Source: Haliclona indistincta (Eukaryota > Porifera > Demospongiae > Haplosclerida > Chalinidae). From it: a stretch of 64,000 nt of DNA. Of the stretch, positions 45,254 to 57,114 are shown one piece after another (within the stretch, counting starts at the first letter, position 1; every line of letters begins with the position of its first letter). The translations under genes and the position numbers were made by a program. Where the stretch lies: positions 3,426,887 to 3,490,886 of the forward strand of contig OZ024788.1 of the NCBI GenBank assembly GCA_964017065.1. The letters run 5' to 3'. Below the pieces are notes generated by a model that worked only from the letters and a program-made list of their open reading frames with translations, was not told the DNA's origin and searched no databases.

Positions 45254-48230
45254 ATGGCTGTTAAAACAAGAGACGAGCCACCAGCTGACTGGAACAAGCC
45301 TTGCTGTGAAAAACATTTGGCTGAAATTGCACTCAGGATACCAGAATGGAGAGAGGTATCGCCATTCCTCGGTCTGACTAAAGCAGATGAATGCGAAATA
45401 CTCGGATCCGCCCCTCACTCTGTACGCTTACAGAAGATAGAGATGCTGAAAATGTGGAAAGAGAAACGAGGAGGAAAAGCCACATACAAGCGATTGTGTC
45501 GAGTATTTACGAAATGTGACATGCTGGATCTTGAAGAGAAAGTACAAAATCTGTTGGCAGCCAAGTCTAGCAGTTCTTCAGACGAGGAAGGTGAGCTTCA
45601 ACTAGTCTATTAGCCTAGCTATAATTTTTATTTAAATCTCAGATTCGTCATCCGACTCACCTCAACCTGATCCACTCACCTCCTATGCATCCTACCTCAA
45701 GGAATTATACACGTCTATATCCTCAAGCCACACCTCTCAACATTGGACCCACCTCCCACGATGTGAGTTCATACAGCTAGCAATGATTGAAGACGAGGAG
45801 GTACGACGTGGAGGACCAGAGGAGGAAATGATCAGACTAGCACAGCAAGGAAAGATTGAAACAATTCTTGATTGTCACAAGAGGTCAATAAACCTTGCCG
45901 AACTCTTGCCATTTCCACCGAGATCACCTCAACCTCTAGTTGTGCTGCCACCACCACCACCAGGTAGATTATGTCTTATTGAAGGAGCCCCAGGAGGAGG
46001 AAAGAGTACACTTGCTCTCCACATATGCCATCAGTGGGCACAAGGTGCTTCTTGGTTATCAGAGTTTAATGTAGTTGTTCTTGCTTACTTGCGAGATCAA
46101 GAAGTTCAAAACGCTAAAACCTTGGCTGAAATTCTACCAGCAGCTTCTAATGTGTCAGTATGTGCTTCTATAATGCAGGCTTCGTATGGAAAACAAGTCT
46201 TATTCATATTTGATGGATGGGACGAGTTTCCAGATCACCAAATGAACGACTCACTTGTCTCCACAATAATTCGTCAGCCACACAAGCTCTCTCTTCATCA
46301 AAGTACTATTCTTGTCACCACTCGACCAGTGTCCTCAGGAAACCTGCTCCACATAGCTGATCGACGAGTAGAGATCCTAGGATTTACTCAACTCCAGATC
46401 CACGAATATATTGAGAAAGCTTTGGATGGCAACAGCGCTCGCGTTCAGAAACTTGTTCAGCATCTTGACGAGCACCCAGTTATAAAAGGTTACTGCTATG
46501 TACCTCTACATGTAGCAATACTGGTGCACATATTCCTGACAATGAAGGGAGCCCTACCTACCACCCTCCATGAGCTTTTCTGTTTTCTAGTACTCTGCTG
46601 CATTGTCCGAGAACAAGCAACACATGATCCTAACACTAGCTTACCTGAATTATCCTCACTGGATGACCTTCCTGATGATCTCAAGTCAAAACTAAGCAAC
46701 CTTAGCAAGCTAGCATACAATGGAGTCGTGCAGGACAAGGTTGTCTTCTACTCAAAGGACTTGCGAACAGTTCACCTGCCTGTTAATCTCCCGTCTTTAG
46801 GCCTCCTACAGGCTGTTGAAGGTCTTGCACTTTATAGCAAATCTCTCTCATACAACTTTCTTCATCTCTCTGTTCAAGAGCTTCTAGCTGCCCATCATAT
46901 TTCACAAATGGCTTCTATTGAACAGGTCAAAGTGTTTATGCAATTGTTTATTGGTAGCTCTCGATTTCAAGCTGTACTTCACTACTATAGTGGTTTTACA
47001 AAACTGAACAATCCAGAGATACAAAATTTCATATCTTCTTACCAAGCTAATATTTCAGAGTTTACAAGGCTAATACCACTGCTTCACTGCTTCTTTGAGG
47101 CACAGCAGCCATCTTTATGCCAACTAGTCGCCACTAAGTTTATTCCTAGTGAGCATCATAAATTAATATCAGAAAACTGTGTTCCAATAGACTTTGTAGC
47201 AATTGGCTTCTTCATAACTTCACTCCTGTCCACATCAGTTAATACATCAACAATTAGCCTTGCAATTGAACACATTGATGATCACCGCTTACAGTTACTG
47301 CTAAGTGAACTCTTAAAGTATCCTGTTGGAGGACTAACCACAGCTGGTGTCTTGTCTGGGAAACAGCTGGAACTAGACTTAAATGCTCCATATATTACTT
47401 ACCGATGTGCCGTACTTATAGCATCTCTCCTCAAAGAATTCTCATTCATCAGTAAACTGACATTATGCAATGGTGAAATTCATCATTGTGAAGATGGTTT
47501 GCTACATATTGCTGAAGCACTGCAGACAAACTCATCTCTTACCAGTCTCAGTTTACGTAACATGAAATTGCAGCGCACAGAACAAAATGACTCTGCTCTA
47601 ACTATGATGCTTCAAGTGAACAAGTCACTTACACACCTTGATCTTTCAAACAATGATAGAGCTATTTCTGTCTCAGGAACTCGTATATTTGAAGGTCTTC
47701 AACACAATACTACTCTGGTCTACTTAGGTCTAAGTGTAACAGGTATAACAGCTATAGATGAGTGCACTGCTAGGTCTCTTACCAAAATGCTTCAGGTGAA
47801 TAAATCACTTAAAAATCTTTATCTTACAAATTGTAGTTATTTCGGTGACAGCCAGTTTGCCTTGCCTTTATTTCAAGGACTTGAACACAACAACACACTA
47901 CTTCAGCTAACCATGCAAGGTTTAACCATAACAGATGATGCAGCAGCATACCTAGGTCAGATACTAATTTCTAATCGTTCCCTACGAATTCTGAATATTA
48001 ATGGGTGTTCTTTGGGGATCAATGGCAATTATTATATTCTTGATGCACTCAAGTTTAGTACTGCTTTAAAACAACTATACTTCAATCAACATTGCTTATT
48101 GATGGAAAAATTTTGCGAAGAAGTACAAACTGCAAGAAGAGAAAAAGGATTATCACCTGTTGAAATTATAACTCTGAAACAAAATTATTGGAGTGATACG
48201 GCAGCTGTTACCTCTTTGACCATGCACTGA
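45254..48230 (+). CDS. NLR3: Death-NACHT-LRR receptor
   Basis: Exons 45254-45590 and 45643-48230 (52-nt intron, phase 1) give 974 residues. Start MAVKTRDEPPADWNKPC aligns with the NLR2 start. Death domain about 20-105 (EWREVSPFLGLTKADECEIL), acidic Ser-rich linker, SYASYLKELY, FIQLAMI, Pro-rich spacer, NACHT with Walker A GAPGGGKST and Walker B VLFIFDGWDEFP, TTRPV, then a shorter LRR block than NLR1/NLR2 and a divergent end. Unlike NLR2, the intron contains a stop, so retention truncates the protein. Predicted cytosolic sensor. Ligand unknown. Confidence 0.92.
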
Positions 48231-48599
48231 AAAGTTGTAAAAATACAATGCTACTTAGTATTCATGGTAAGTGCCTACTTTATAATAATTATTAATAACA
48301 ACACAAGTTATAATGGTTATTGTACAGGAAATTCAAGTACCGTGAAACCACCCCCTCTGTCGGCATGTAGTCGGAACCTTCATCTTTACAAGTTTCCGGT
48401 GTCGCCCCTTTGAGGATCAAAGCGGATCTAGCGACTGAAGAACTCTTTTTTTTTTTTTTTTTAAGGAGACAGATATGAACTGTGTGGATGATAAGATATG
48501 TTTGTAGTGTCTGTGTGTGTCTAGCCGAAGGGGCCTGAGCCGCTTGCAAGAGGAAGAAGCGAGCGAGCAAGCGAGATAGCTAGCTGCACTTACTTCTGT
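48231..48599. other. NLR3 3' flank with T tract
   Basis: No gene. A run of about 18 T at 48446-48463 could be the tail of a retroposed element on the minus strand, but no tRNA-like head was found. Confidence 0.4.
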
Positions 48600-48606
48600 C
48601 TATTGG

Positions 48607-50684
48607 TAGGGTCCGCAATGAAAAAATCGACTGTCACAGATTCAGCGGGATTGCGTCTCAGCGTGTAGAGTGGGTTGACCGGAACATAGAACAGGTAAAG
48701 AGAGAAGCGCCAAGTCCTTCCTTTTTGCAGGAAAAACAAAAAGACTTAAAATAACGTGGGCGGAGCTAGCCAATCGCAATTAAAATGCTTTTTATTCGAA
48801 CAACATTCAACGCCGAAGCTTAGTGATGTTCGTAAAGACGCTCAGGATCATACTTTCAAGAATTCCGAGGTCTTGGACGTCGCAGCGTCCTTCGTGTGTT
48901 GTTTCCAGGTATTGATTTGAAAGCTTTGTAGTATTGGCATTGATTCCAAAATCACCCAATGGATTTGCAGCTATCTCACTGAACGTAGGCAGCATGTTGT
49001 TTGTGATGGAGCATCTTCATCAAACATCTACGTTCTGTCTGGTGTCCCTCAAGGATCAGTCCTTGGGCCACTATTATTTCTCCTTTATATCGATGATGTG
49101 GCTTCACAACAGCTGTCAGCAAATTGCACGATTAACCTCTTTGCAGACGATATGCTGCTTTTCAAGCCAATAAATTCTGCTCCTGATCTACACTGCCTGC
49201 AAGGTGACATTGACACTATGAAAGCCTGGGCTGATGATAATCATTTGTCATTTAACCCGGTGAAATGTAAATGCATGCTGATATCAAGGAAAAGACGTCC
49301 AAGACAACCATTGTCTCTCAGCTTAGGTGGTAGTGCACTGGAGCAAGTTGAGACTTTTAAATATCTTGGTGTGCTCATCTCCTCTTCATTGAGCTGGTCA
49401 CCTCATATTGACACTGTCTGCAAGAAAGCAAGAAAACTACTTGGTCTTCTTTACAGGAGATTCTATGGGCTAATAGACACTAAGGGCATGATCGAGTTGT
49501 ACAGAGCTCTGATTCGTCCACATCTCGAATATGCAGTCCCTGTTTGGGCCCCTCATCTTGCTAAGGATATCGACAAGCTTGAGAAAGTGCAGAAGTTTGG
49601 TCTTAAAATATGTCTTAAATCCTGGGACAATGACTATTATGACCTTCTTGAGTTAGCTGACCTACCAACACTGGAGAACAGAAGGATGTATTTAAAGCTC
49701 TCTGTTCTATATAAAATTTATCATGGTCACTTTTACTTTCCTCCTGGTATCCTACTGCCATATCGTGGAAGACACTCCACACCTAACTCTCCTTGTCTCC
49801 ATATACCCTCAGCAAGAACCAATGCCTATCACAACTCATTTTTTCCAAGCGCAATTAGGATATGGAACCAATTGCCGAGTTGGGCACATGCTGAGTCTCT
49901 GAACTTGTTTAAACACTATGTATCTCTATTCTTTGCATAATTTGGTGTGCATGCTTCTATTAGCTATTAGCTACATTATGCCACCATTGCATTTGCATAA
50001 ATATTATTAAAAAAAAAAAAAAAAAAAAAAAAGGGCGGGGCTCACGAAACGGCGAAAAAAATACTCTTTGGGCTCGAGCGCCTTTGTACATTGTGCTGCA
50101 GCAACCCTATTGCAGATTTAACTAAGTTAGGTGACAATGTATCTACATTGCAAGTTTTATGACGCTTATGCATTTCCTTCCATCTGGCTCAAAAATTTTA
50201 AACATTTTTTGAGCCAGATAGAAGGAAGCATGTAAAGTTTATAACATTTGCTGTGCAGATACATTGTCACCTAACTTAGTTAAATCTGCAATAGGGTTGC
50301 TGCAGCACAATGTACAAAGGCGCTCGAGCCCAAAGAGTATTTCTCGCAGTCTCGGGAGCCCCGCCCCCTTTCAAATTATGACCTTGAAACAACACACGAA
50401 GGACGCTGCGACGTCCAAGACCTCGGAATTCTTGAAAGCATGATCCTGAGCGTCTTTACCAACATCACTAAGCTTCGGCGTTGAATGTTGTTCGAATAAA
50501 AAGCATTTTAATTGCGATTGGCTAGCTCCGCCCACGTTATTTTAAGTATTTTTGTTTTTCCTGCAAAAAGGAAGGACTTGGCGCTTCTCTCTTTACCTGT
50601 TCTATGTTCGGGTCAACCCGCTCTACACGCTGAGACGCAATCCCGCTGAATCTGTGACAGTCGATTTTTTCATTGCGGACCCTA
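48607..50684. mobile_element. foldback transposon interrupted by a LINE
   Basis: Outer arms 48607-48924 and about 50375-50684 are near-perfect inverted copies starting TAGGGTCCGCAATG. Inner arms (50033-50195 and 50212-50374) continue the palindrome around a centre at about 50203. The 7-base target CTATTGG flanks both ends (48600-48606 and 50685-50691). Without the LINE (48925-50032) the element is about 970 bp, nearly all palindrome. No transposase frame is present. The superfamily is unclear; 7-8-base duplications would suit hAT- or Merlin-like elements. Confidence 0.85.
48925..50032 (+). mobile_element. 5'-truncated LINE (CR1/L2-like) with RT C-terminus and poly(A) tail
   Basis: One open frame from 48925 to 49940 encodes the second half of a non-LTR reverse transcriptase: VLSGVPQGSVLGPLLFLLYI, the catalytic FADD box (LFADDMLLF), KTKYLGVLI-like FKYLGVLIS, the thumb and the C-terminal RIWNQLP motif. 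A short 3' UTR ends in 24 A (50009-50032). The 5' truncation and the intact frame suggest a fairly recent insertion. It landed in the left arm of the foldback element between GATTTGAAAG and GGCGGGG. Confidence 0.9.
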
Positions 50685-50691
50685 CTATTGG

Positions 50692-51779
50692 TCAATGGCA
50701 AGCATTCAGAACTGGTAGGAATTACTGGCGCAGTCATCTAAATGTACCTGGATAGCTGCAATCAGTCACACAATCCGGAAAAACTGGGTACAAGAGCCCT
50801 CAAAAATCGCCATAGTTCCAGACCAGAAGAAACCACGCCCACAGTGACACGCCCAACAACGAGCTGACGTGGTCTGGTTGTCAACGCGTAGGTGCATGGG
50901 TTAAAGTCACGTGCTCCTCCCCAGCAAGCTCAGTTGTCAAGGAGTTATACTATAGTATATTGAATAATTTATTACATGTTTGACAATTATTTGGTTAATT
51001 GGTGTATGCATGCTTGAATGCTATAATAAATTTGGTCTAAAAGCATTAGTCCTCAGTGCGTAGAGCCACATGCAGGGACACACAGCACAATATAATTAGA
51101 TTTGCTCTCTCCATTCATGGGATATAGCGGCTCTTGTAGACATGCATACTGTATGTAGGTTGAAAAATGTTCTTTATCGTCGATCAGTAGTAAAAACTGG
51201 TTATTTCACTATTGACAAATGTAAGACATTGACAAGATATCATAACACCTATATATATGCGTAGTAGCGCGGGAGATTTGTATTTTGGCACAGTATCTAA
51301 ATGTAGTCACTATCAAAGTCAGGTTCTTCGGTCCAGTATAAATATTATATTAGTTCAATGCACAGCTGCACTGGACTTACATAAACAAGAGGAGGTCTCT
51401 GACTCAGCTAGGCATTTTCCAGAATGATTCATGCACAATTCTAATAATTATGCACCATAAAAGAGTGAAGATGTATAGCAATGATAAAAAATTAATCTAC
51501 TACTTGCAATAAGAATACCAACATAGACCCAGAGTTAACACAATTGACTGTTTAATAGACCATGGATGTGTGCAGCATTCCTAACATCAGTATTATCTGT
51601 TGACCAACAAATTGCAAGGCTGATCTAGCCAGTGATCATTTACTAGCCAGTCATTTGTGTTGGTCGTATTTGTCTGCAGCTTTATAGCTGTATATAAATC
51701 TTATACTCTCAGACTAAACTACATACATTATCAGCACAGTACTCATCCTATCCATTTACTACACAGCATATGCGTATAC
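50692..51779. other. intergenic with no supported gene
   Basis: AT-rich sequence after the foldback element. No frame, repeat or RNA gene can be supported. Confidence 0.5.
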
Positions 51780-52015
51780 AATATCTGTACACAAGGCATG
51801 CACTTTAGACCTTTGTTGTGATAACGACAGTTAGTAATACGTAGCTAATAAAATTTGACAGCATTTAGAATGTTAAATTTTGTTAATTTTAGCGAATTGT
51901 GTTTAAAATACAAAATCTGTACACAACTCAAGCACTTTAGACCTTTGTTGTGATAACAACAGTTAGTAATAGGTAGTAAAAATTTGACAACATTTAGAAT
52001 GTTGGTTAAGTTTTG
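51780..52015. repeat. approximately 120-bp imperfect tandem duplication
   Basis: Two adjacent copies sharing ATCTGTACACAA, GCACTTTAGACCTTTGTTG, TGATAAC.ACAGTTAGTAAT and CATTTAGAATGTT. Non-coding. Confidence 0.75.
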
Positions 52016-52539
52016 AAAACCAACTGTGTTTTTTAAACAATCTACAATGTATTTCCACATTTTTTTTCAGACAAACAACAAAATAACACCTTTCAGTATG
52101 CACAAACTGGAATGAACCCATAGCTGCCGAACATGGAATTATAAGAACAAGTAAATGTGTACTAGTACATGTAGTCTAGTACATTATTATTATTATAGTA
52201 TCTAAGTTTTGCAGTTGTAGTCTACAAGTTTAGACGGCAAATGAGTGTGCATATTGCTATATCTACTACATAACTACATGAGATAAAATTTAATTGAGCG
52301 TTTATAATGCAATTATTGGACGCGGTTAATAAACGAGTGACCACTCCTCATGCCGTTGGTCTCCCCATGCCGGTGGTATTAATAGGCGTGACCAGTTCAG
52401 TCTGGCTCGTCCACGTTACTTCCATTTTTAATTCTCCCTCCCTCCTCCCCTTTTTCACTTCTCTGTCTTTCTGTTCTCTTTCTTTCTTGTTCTTCTTATT
52501 TATCATTTTCTTTTTTTTGCTGTTATGTGTTTAGTGCCA

Positions 52540-52815
52540 TTCACTCCACTCTTTGAGTGTTGAGCTCCGCAAGGGCATCGGTGCCGTGGGTCGGCATACA
52601 CTCCCCCTGTTGTTTTATGTGTAGTGGCCCCACTTGTGGTGTGGGAGATTAGGTTGTTTGTGGTGTCCTGCCTATAAGGTGGCAGTGGGCTCTCCGTGGT
52701 GGAGAGAGAGTGGTTGCCCCATGTGTACGGGAGACTGGCACTGGGAAGTGTCCCTTGCGGTAACTACAACCCTACCTCTTCCGTATTACGGTGTCGGAGG
52801 TATCGAATATGTGTA
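52540..52815 (+). other. GC-rich stretch of consecutive small hairpins
   Basis: Unlike its AT-rich surroundings. Successive stems are visible: GCCGTGGGTCGGC, CTGCC...GGCAG, CTCTCC-GTGGT-GGAGAG, GGCACT-GGGA-AGTGTC and CCGT-ATT-ACGG. It follows a CT-rich tract (52430-52520). It could be the 5' UTR of a lost LINE or a structured non-coding RNA. I recognise neither. Confidence 0.35.
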
Positions 52816-53120
52816 ACTGTGCATTTAGGCCATGATGATTATTAATGGTTGTTTTAACCATGCACTCATTAATATATTTTTGGTGAAAATAGTAATTGAC
52901 ACTAGCAAAAAATTAATAATAAATGCTATCTGCATAGAAATGGTCATAAAAGTCATCCCAGCAATGGACAGTGCATGTCTGTTTAGTGATAAGCTTATGA
53001 GGATTAAAGCTTGACTGAAATAAAATATACAGCTAGAAATCACAGATTAGAATAAATCATAGCGAAAATACATAGTGTTGTGGTAAAAATAGTGACACAA
53101 GATAAACGCAAAATTATCTG

Positions 53121-53128
53121 TATAAAAG
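53121..53128 (+). promoter_or_regulatory. TATA box of nuclease paralog 2
   Basis: TATAAAAG lies 50 bases before the ATG, followed by CAGGTTCATACTGCAATGAGT, the same leader as paralog 1. Confidence 0.55.
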
Positions 53129-53170
53129 TAGCTATCAGTTCAGCACTGCCACTGTCAGGTTCATACTGCA

Positions 53171-56100
53171 ATGAGTGTGTTGCTTCGTCTACTACCACTA
53201 CTAGTGGTGGGGTGCTTGCTGCTACAGTCACTGCAACCAACTGCTGTCAGTGGACAGCCACAGCAAAGACCTGCAGGAGGTGAAATTCGTTAGGCACATA
53301 GCAACCTTATACTAATTCCCTCGCAATGTATGGAAAATTAACAACAGAGGGTAATTTTTGGTGAAAAAGCATGAATTGAGTGCCTGGTGGATGGGCCCAG
53401 TACACAAGTCAACGTAATACCCACGTCAAAGATTATATTTATGTACTGTATGGTTGATGAAAGTGATCTGCTTTGCAAAAGTTACCTCATTCATGAATTT
53501 CATAGGTATACCTATGAAATTCATCAATGAGGTAACTTTTAATTTTCCATACATTGTAACTGTTAATTGTAAATGAGGTAACTGTTAATTGTAAATGAGG
53601 TAACTGTTAATTGTAAATGAGGTAACTGTTAATTGTAAATGAGGTAACTGTTAATTGTAAATGAGGTAACTGTTAATTTTCCATACATTGCGAGGGAGTT
53701 AGTATACAGATCACTCCTTCTCGCAAACGCCCTAAAGGTCGCCAGCAGATGTCGAAAAAAGTAACTCATTGTTGTAATAGCATGCAGCATAAAATTGCTG
53801 AACTTTTACAGATGGAAGCACAAGAGCGACTGATAAATGATTTCAATCATTGTACTGGAAAAAAAGAGTTAAAAGAACACATGCCCTTCAATTTTGATGA
53901 CAGAGAGACTACGGACAACGGTTATCTCAAGACACTATGTCAAGATGGTTACATCATACGATACAGCACCAGACGAAAAACACCACTGTTTACTGCTGAG
54001 AGACTAGACGGAACAGTTAAAAAAAAGCTAAAGTGAGAAATGTACACCACTTATTAGGGAGACTGCAGGAAAAAAATATACTTGATATGTATTAAGTATG
54101 CCTCTAACCACCAGCTACGCCAAGTTAATAAAAGTGCCATCTCTCAAGCGCCCCTTGATAATCTGGGCCACGAGCTCTAGATTATGCTCTGTAAACACCA
54201 AAAAAGATTCGACAAAGATGTACGTAATTTATTAGTGACTTCCTTCAATTAGAGTATGACGCTTAGGCACTGGCGATTGTCTGAGATGTTTCTGACACTG
54301 AAGCAGTAGGTCACTCACCATCGCTGGTAACTCTATTATAGACAGCCCTTCCTCTGCAGCCAGCTCGAGTATTATACAGTTGGCAGTGGCGGATCTATGC
54401 CATCAATGTTAGGGGCATAGATCTGCCATTGACAGCTGGCATACCCATGTTTACAAATTTTAGTTGTTACAAAACTTTCATGTAAATTTTCGTACATGAC
54501 TGTCTTTCACTCAAATACAGGGAAGCAGAAAGGAAAATGAACATTTCAGGCCTGATCCTAGGCTTAATGTAAGTGAAACCTCAACAAAAATGGATTATAA
54601 GGGCTCTGGCATTGACAGAGGTCACCTGGCTCCATCAGGTATTCAATAATTCATTGGGTATTATAATTATGAGTACATTGTATGGTTAAATTCTGCAAAT
54701 ATCCACATTGTAAATAATCTAGCAATTTACAATTTACTTGTACAGTGAAACCTGTCTTAGCGACCACTTGCATAGAGCGACCACCTCTCTCAAGCGTCCA
54801 CGACAAAATTCCCCGACCAACAGATATAGAAAAGCACCTAGGGCCAACGTGTCTACAGCGACCACCTGCCTAATGTGGACAACGACCACACGTACCAGCA
54901 CGCAGTGTACAAAACTACACTGTCGATTACGGCCAGTAGGCGTGGCAATTAGGTGTGGTTACTGATTACTGCATGCATGCTGATGCTGACTGGCGCGAAC
55001 AGTTACGATCAGTTGCTGTTGACTCGACATTGCTAAGCTAAGAAGTATTTCTGTAAAACAAACTGTACTGGAGGACTTTTTCACTAATGTATGCCGACTT
55101 AATAATTATCGAAACCAGCCTGAATATCAGTCAATTCATTGTAATTTATTTTAGCTGTGAAGAGTTTTCTGTTAGCTACATTTGTTGAATTGATTGCACA
55201 TTATAAATGCATGAATCCTGTCTAATGAGGTCACATTCGGTAGTGGTCGTTCTTCACAGGTAACTGCCTACAGAGTCCACCTGTCTATTGCAGCCAGTAA
55301 AAATAGGCCCATAGGTGGTCGCTTTAGACAGGTTTCACTGTACATGCATTGATTTTTACAGCCGACATGAAAAGCAGAATATCACAAATCAACTCATTCA
55401 TACTGTCAAACATGGCACCACAATATCCTGAACATAATCGAGTAGCTTGGAGAAGATGGGAGGATTACACTCGAAGAAAAGCAAAGAAAAAACAGTACAT
55501 GCTCATAATTACAGGAGTTACGGGAGATAAAAAGTTTGTTATAAATTTTAAAAAGCTAGTAGAGATGATCTAAAAGTATTTTTCATTAGAATTACTAAAA
55601 AACCAAATCAGGAAGAATTTAAAATAACAGTACCAGAATACTGGTACAAAATTCTTTTGTGGTGTGAAAATGGAGCTCTTCAAGCAGAATATATATCTAC
55701 TCAACATGAAGACACTGCTACAGTAAGTCTAAAGTAATAGAGAAAACATGCAGTTCTTCACTAATGAATAATTATAGCCAATAACTAATTGGATTACTAC
55801 TGAAACAGTACAGCCCAAATCAGTACAGGCTATTGGAGTCACATTTGAAAATAACAAGTCTCTTGAACAAATCCAACAAGCTGTTACACGCAACACTGGA
55901 ATTAATTTCGAAATCAGTACTCCCTCATTATGTAAAGGAAGAGGACCAGTAGCAAAAGCACTTTCACATTTGCGACAGGTAATAATTATTGTGAAATAAA
56001 CCATTTAAACAATTATTTTAACATACAGAGTGTATCATCATCAATAGTCAGCCTAGAATCTGGTCAAACAGCATCACTATCACTTTGTAGTAAAATGCAA

Positions 56101-56654
56101 AGCAAGCTTCACAAGCTTGAACAGATGGGTAAATTGTCTTTGTCTCATGACTTGAGAAGAAAAGGAGAACAAGTGAGGAAAGATGTACTAGATCTTGGAA
56201 AAGGATTTTTCAGTGTTGATTGCAAAAAAGTCTCAGGTACCAGCTATGTAGCTTACTTAATGATTATTGATTAGACACTTGTGCAGATCTTGATTTTAAT
56301 GATTACTCAATGGACACTGATGAAAATGAACAAGGTAAGTGCACTGTTAATGAAGACTATAATGTATTTCCAACACATGCAGCAACACAGGCAGGAACTA
56401 AACCACTCATTGGCTATGTTCCACAAGGGCAGACTCTTAGACTGCTTGATTTGCTTGACGTTCCCCATAACAAATTCTTATCTCCGATCAATTTCAAACT
56501 GCAAAAGATAGTCGCTGACTTTGGGGCTCAATACATTGATATATACACAACATCAATGAGTACATTAGGGAGGCGCGGTAGTGCCTCCCTATGTAGGGTT
56601 GAACGGAAAAACAAGATGGCGGCTACATACAATGTATTAGCGTTCAAACGCTGA
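53171..56654 (+). CDS. NUC nuclease paralog 2, surviving 5' part (signal peptide and nuclease)
   Basis: Exons 53171-53245, 53710-54032, 54529-54638, 55362-55533, 55590-55722, 55778-55978, 56029-56236, 56287-56334, 56383-56654 join in frame to 513 residues, using the same phases as paralog 1 from the third exon on. Signal peptide MSVLLRLLPLLVVGCLLLQ, then a full NUC domain: RRKTPLFTAERLDG, FRPDPRLN, MDYKGSGIDRGHLAPSG (DRGH at about 162-165, closer to EndoG than paralog 1), SNMAPQYPEHNRVAW and EYWYKILLWCENGALQAEY. The last exon enters the giant-tail sequence (GYVPQGQTLRLLDLLDVP, YIDIYTTS), runs into transposon DNA at about 56555 and stops at 56654. It could give a tail-less secreted nuclease. 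The first donor (GTCAGT) is weak. Confidence 0.7.
53312..53702. mobile_element. 391-bp inverted-repeat MITE with TATA target and 22-bp tandem array
   Basis: Ends CTAATTCCCTCGCAATGTAT and its near-complement, flanked on both sides by TATA. Inside are a palindrome (TTCATAGGTATACCTATGAA) and five exact tandem copies of TGTTAATTGTAAATGAGGTAAC (53561-53670). It sits in intron 1 of nuclease paralog 2 and ends 7 bases before exon 2, so its right end is next to the acceptor. Confidence 0.75.
54743..55340. mobile_element. pogo/Tigger-like MITE
   Basis: Termini CAGTGAAACCTGTCTTAG and CAGTGAAACCTGTCTAAAG (as complement) with the target TA on each side (54741-54742, 55341-55342). CAGT ends and a TA target are typical of pogo/Tc1-mariner non-autonomous elements. 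The GCGACCAC phrase recurs internally. It lies in intron 3 of nuclease paralog 2. Confidence 0.8.
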
Positions 56655-56809
56655 TATTTCGCTAGGTGGTGAATTAATACGTTCAAGGACACTTAGATCT
56701 GCTATCTGTCGTTGCCCCATCTTACAGTAGCAAGGAGAGTGCTCTACACTGTTACTAAAGTGACGAACCTAGAAACGGTGAAAATCGAGTTTCGTCATCT
56801 TCGTTTTCT

Positions 56810-56843
<34 letters not shown>

Positions 56844-57082
56844 TTCCTTCCTTCCTTCCTTCCTTCCTTCCTTCCTTCCTTCCTTCCTTCCTTCCTTCCT
56901 TCCTTCCTTCCTTCCTTCCTTCCTTCCTTCCTTCCTTCCTTCCTTCCTTCCTTCCTTCCTTCCTTCCTTCCTTCCTTCCTTCCTTCCTTCCTTCCTTCCT
57001 TCCTTCCTTCCTTCCTTCCTTCCTTCCTTCCTTCCTTCCTTCCTTCCTTCCTTCCTTCCTTCCTTCCTTCCTTCCTTCCTTC

Positions 57083-57114
<32 letters not shown>
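56810..57114 (+). repeat. TTCC/TTTC tetranucleotide microsatellite
   Basis: About 300 bases of CTTC units flanked by TTTC units. Its length without interruption suggests recent expansion. Frames reading poly Leu-Pro-Ser-Phe or Lys-Glu-Gly-Arg are artefacts. Confidence 0.95.

Noticed and set aside
53561..53670. CRISPR-like array
   Set aside because: Five 22-bp units are directly adjacent with no spacers; it is a minisatellite within a MITE in an animal genome.
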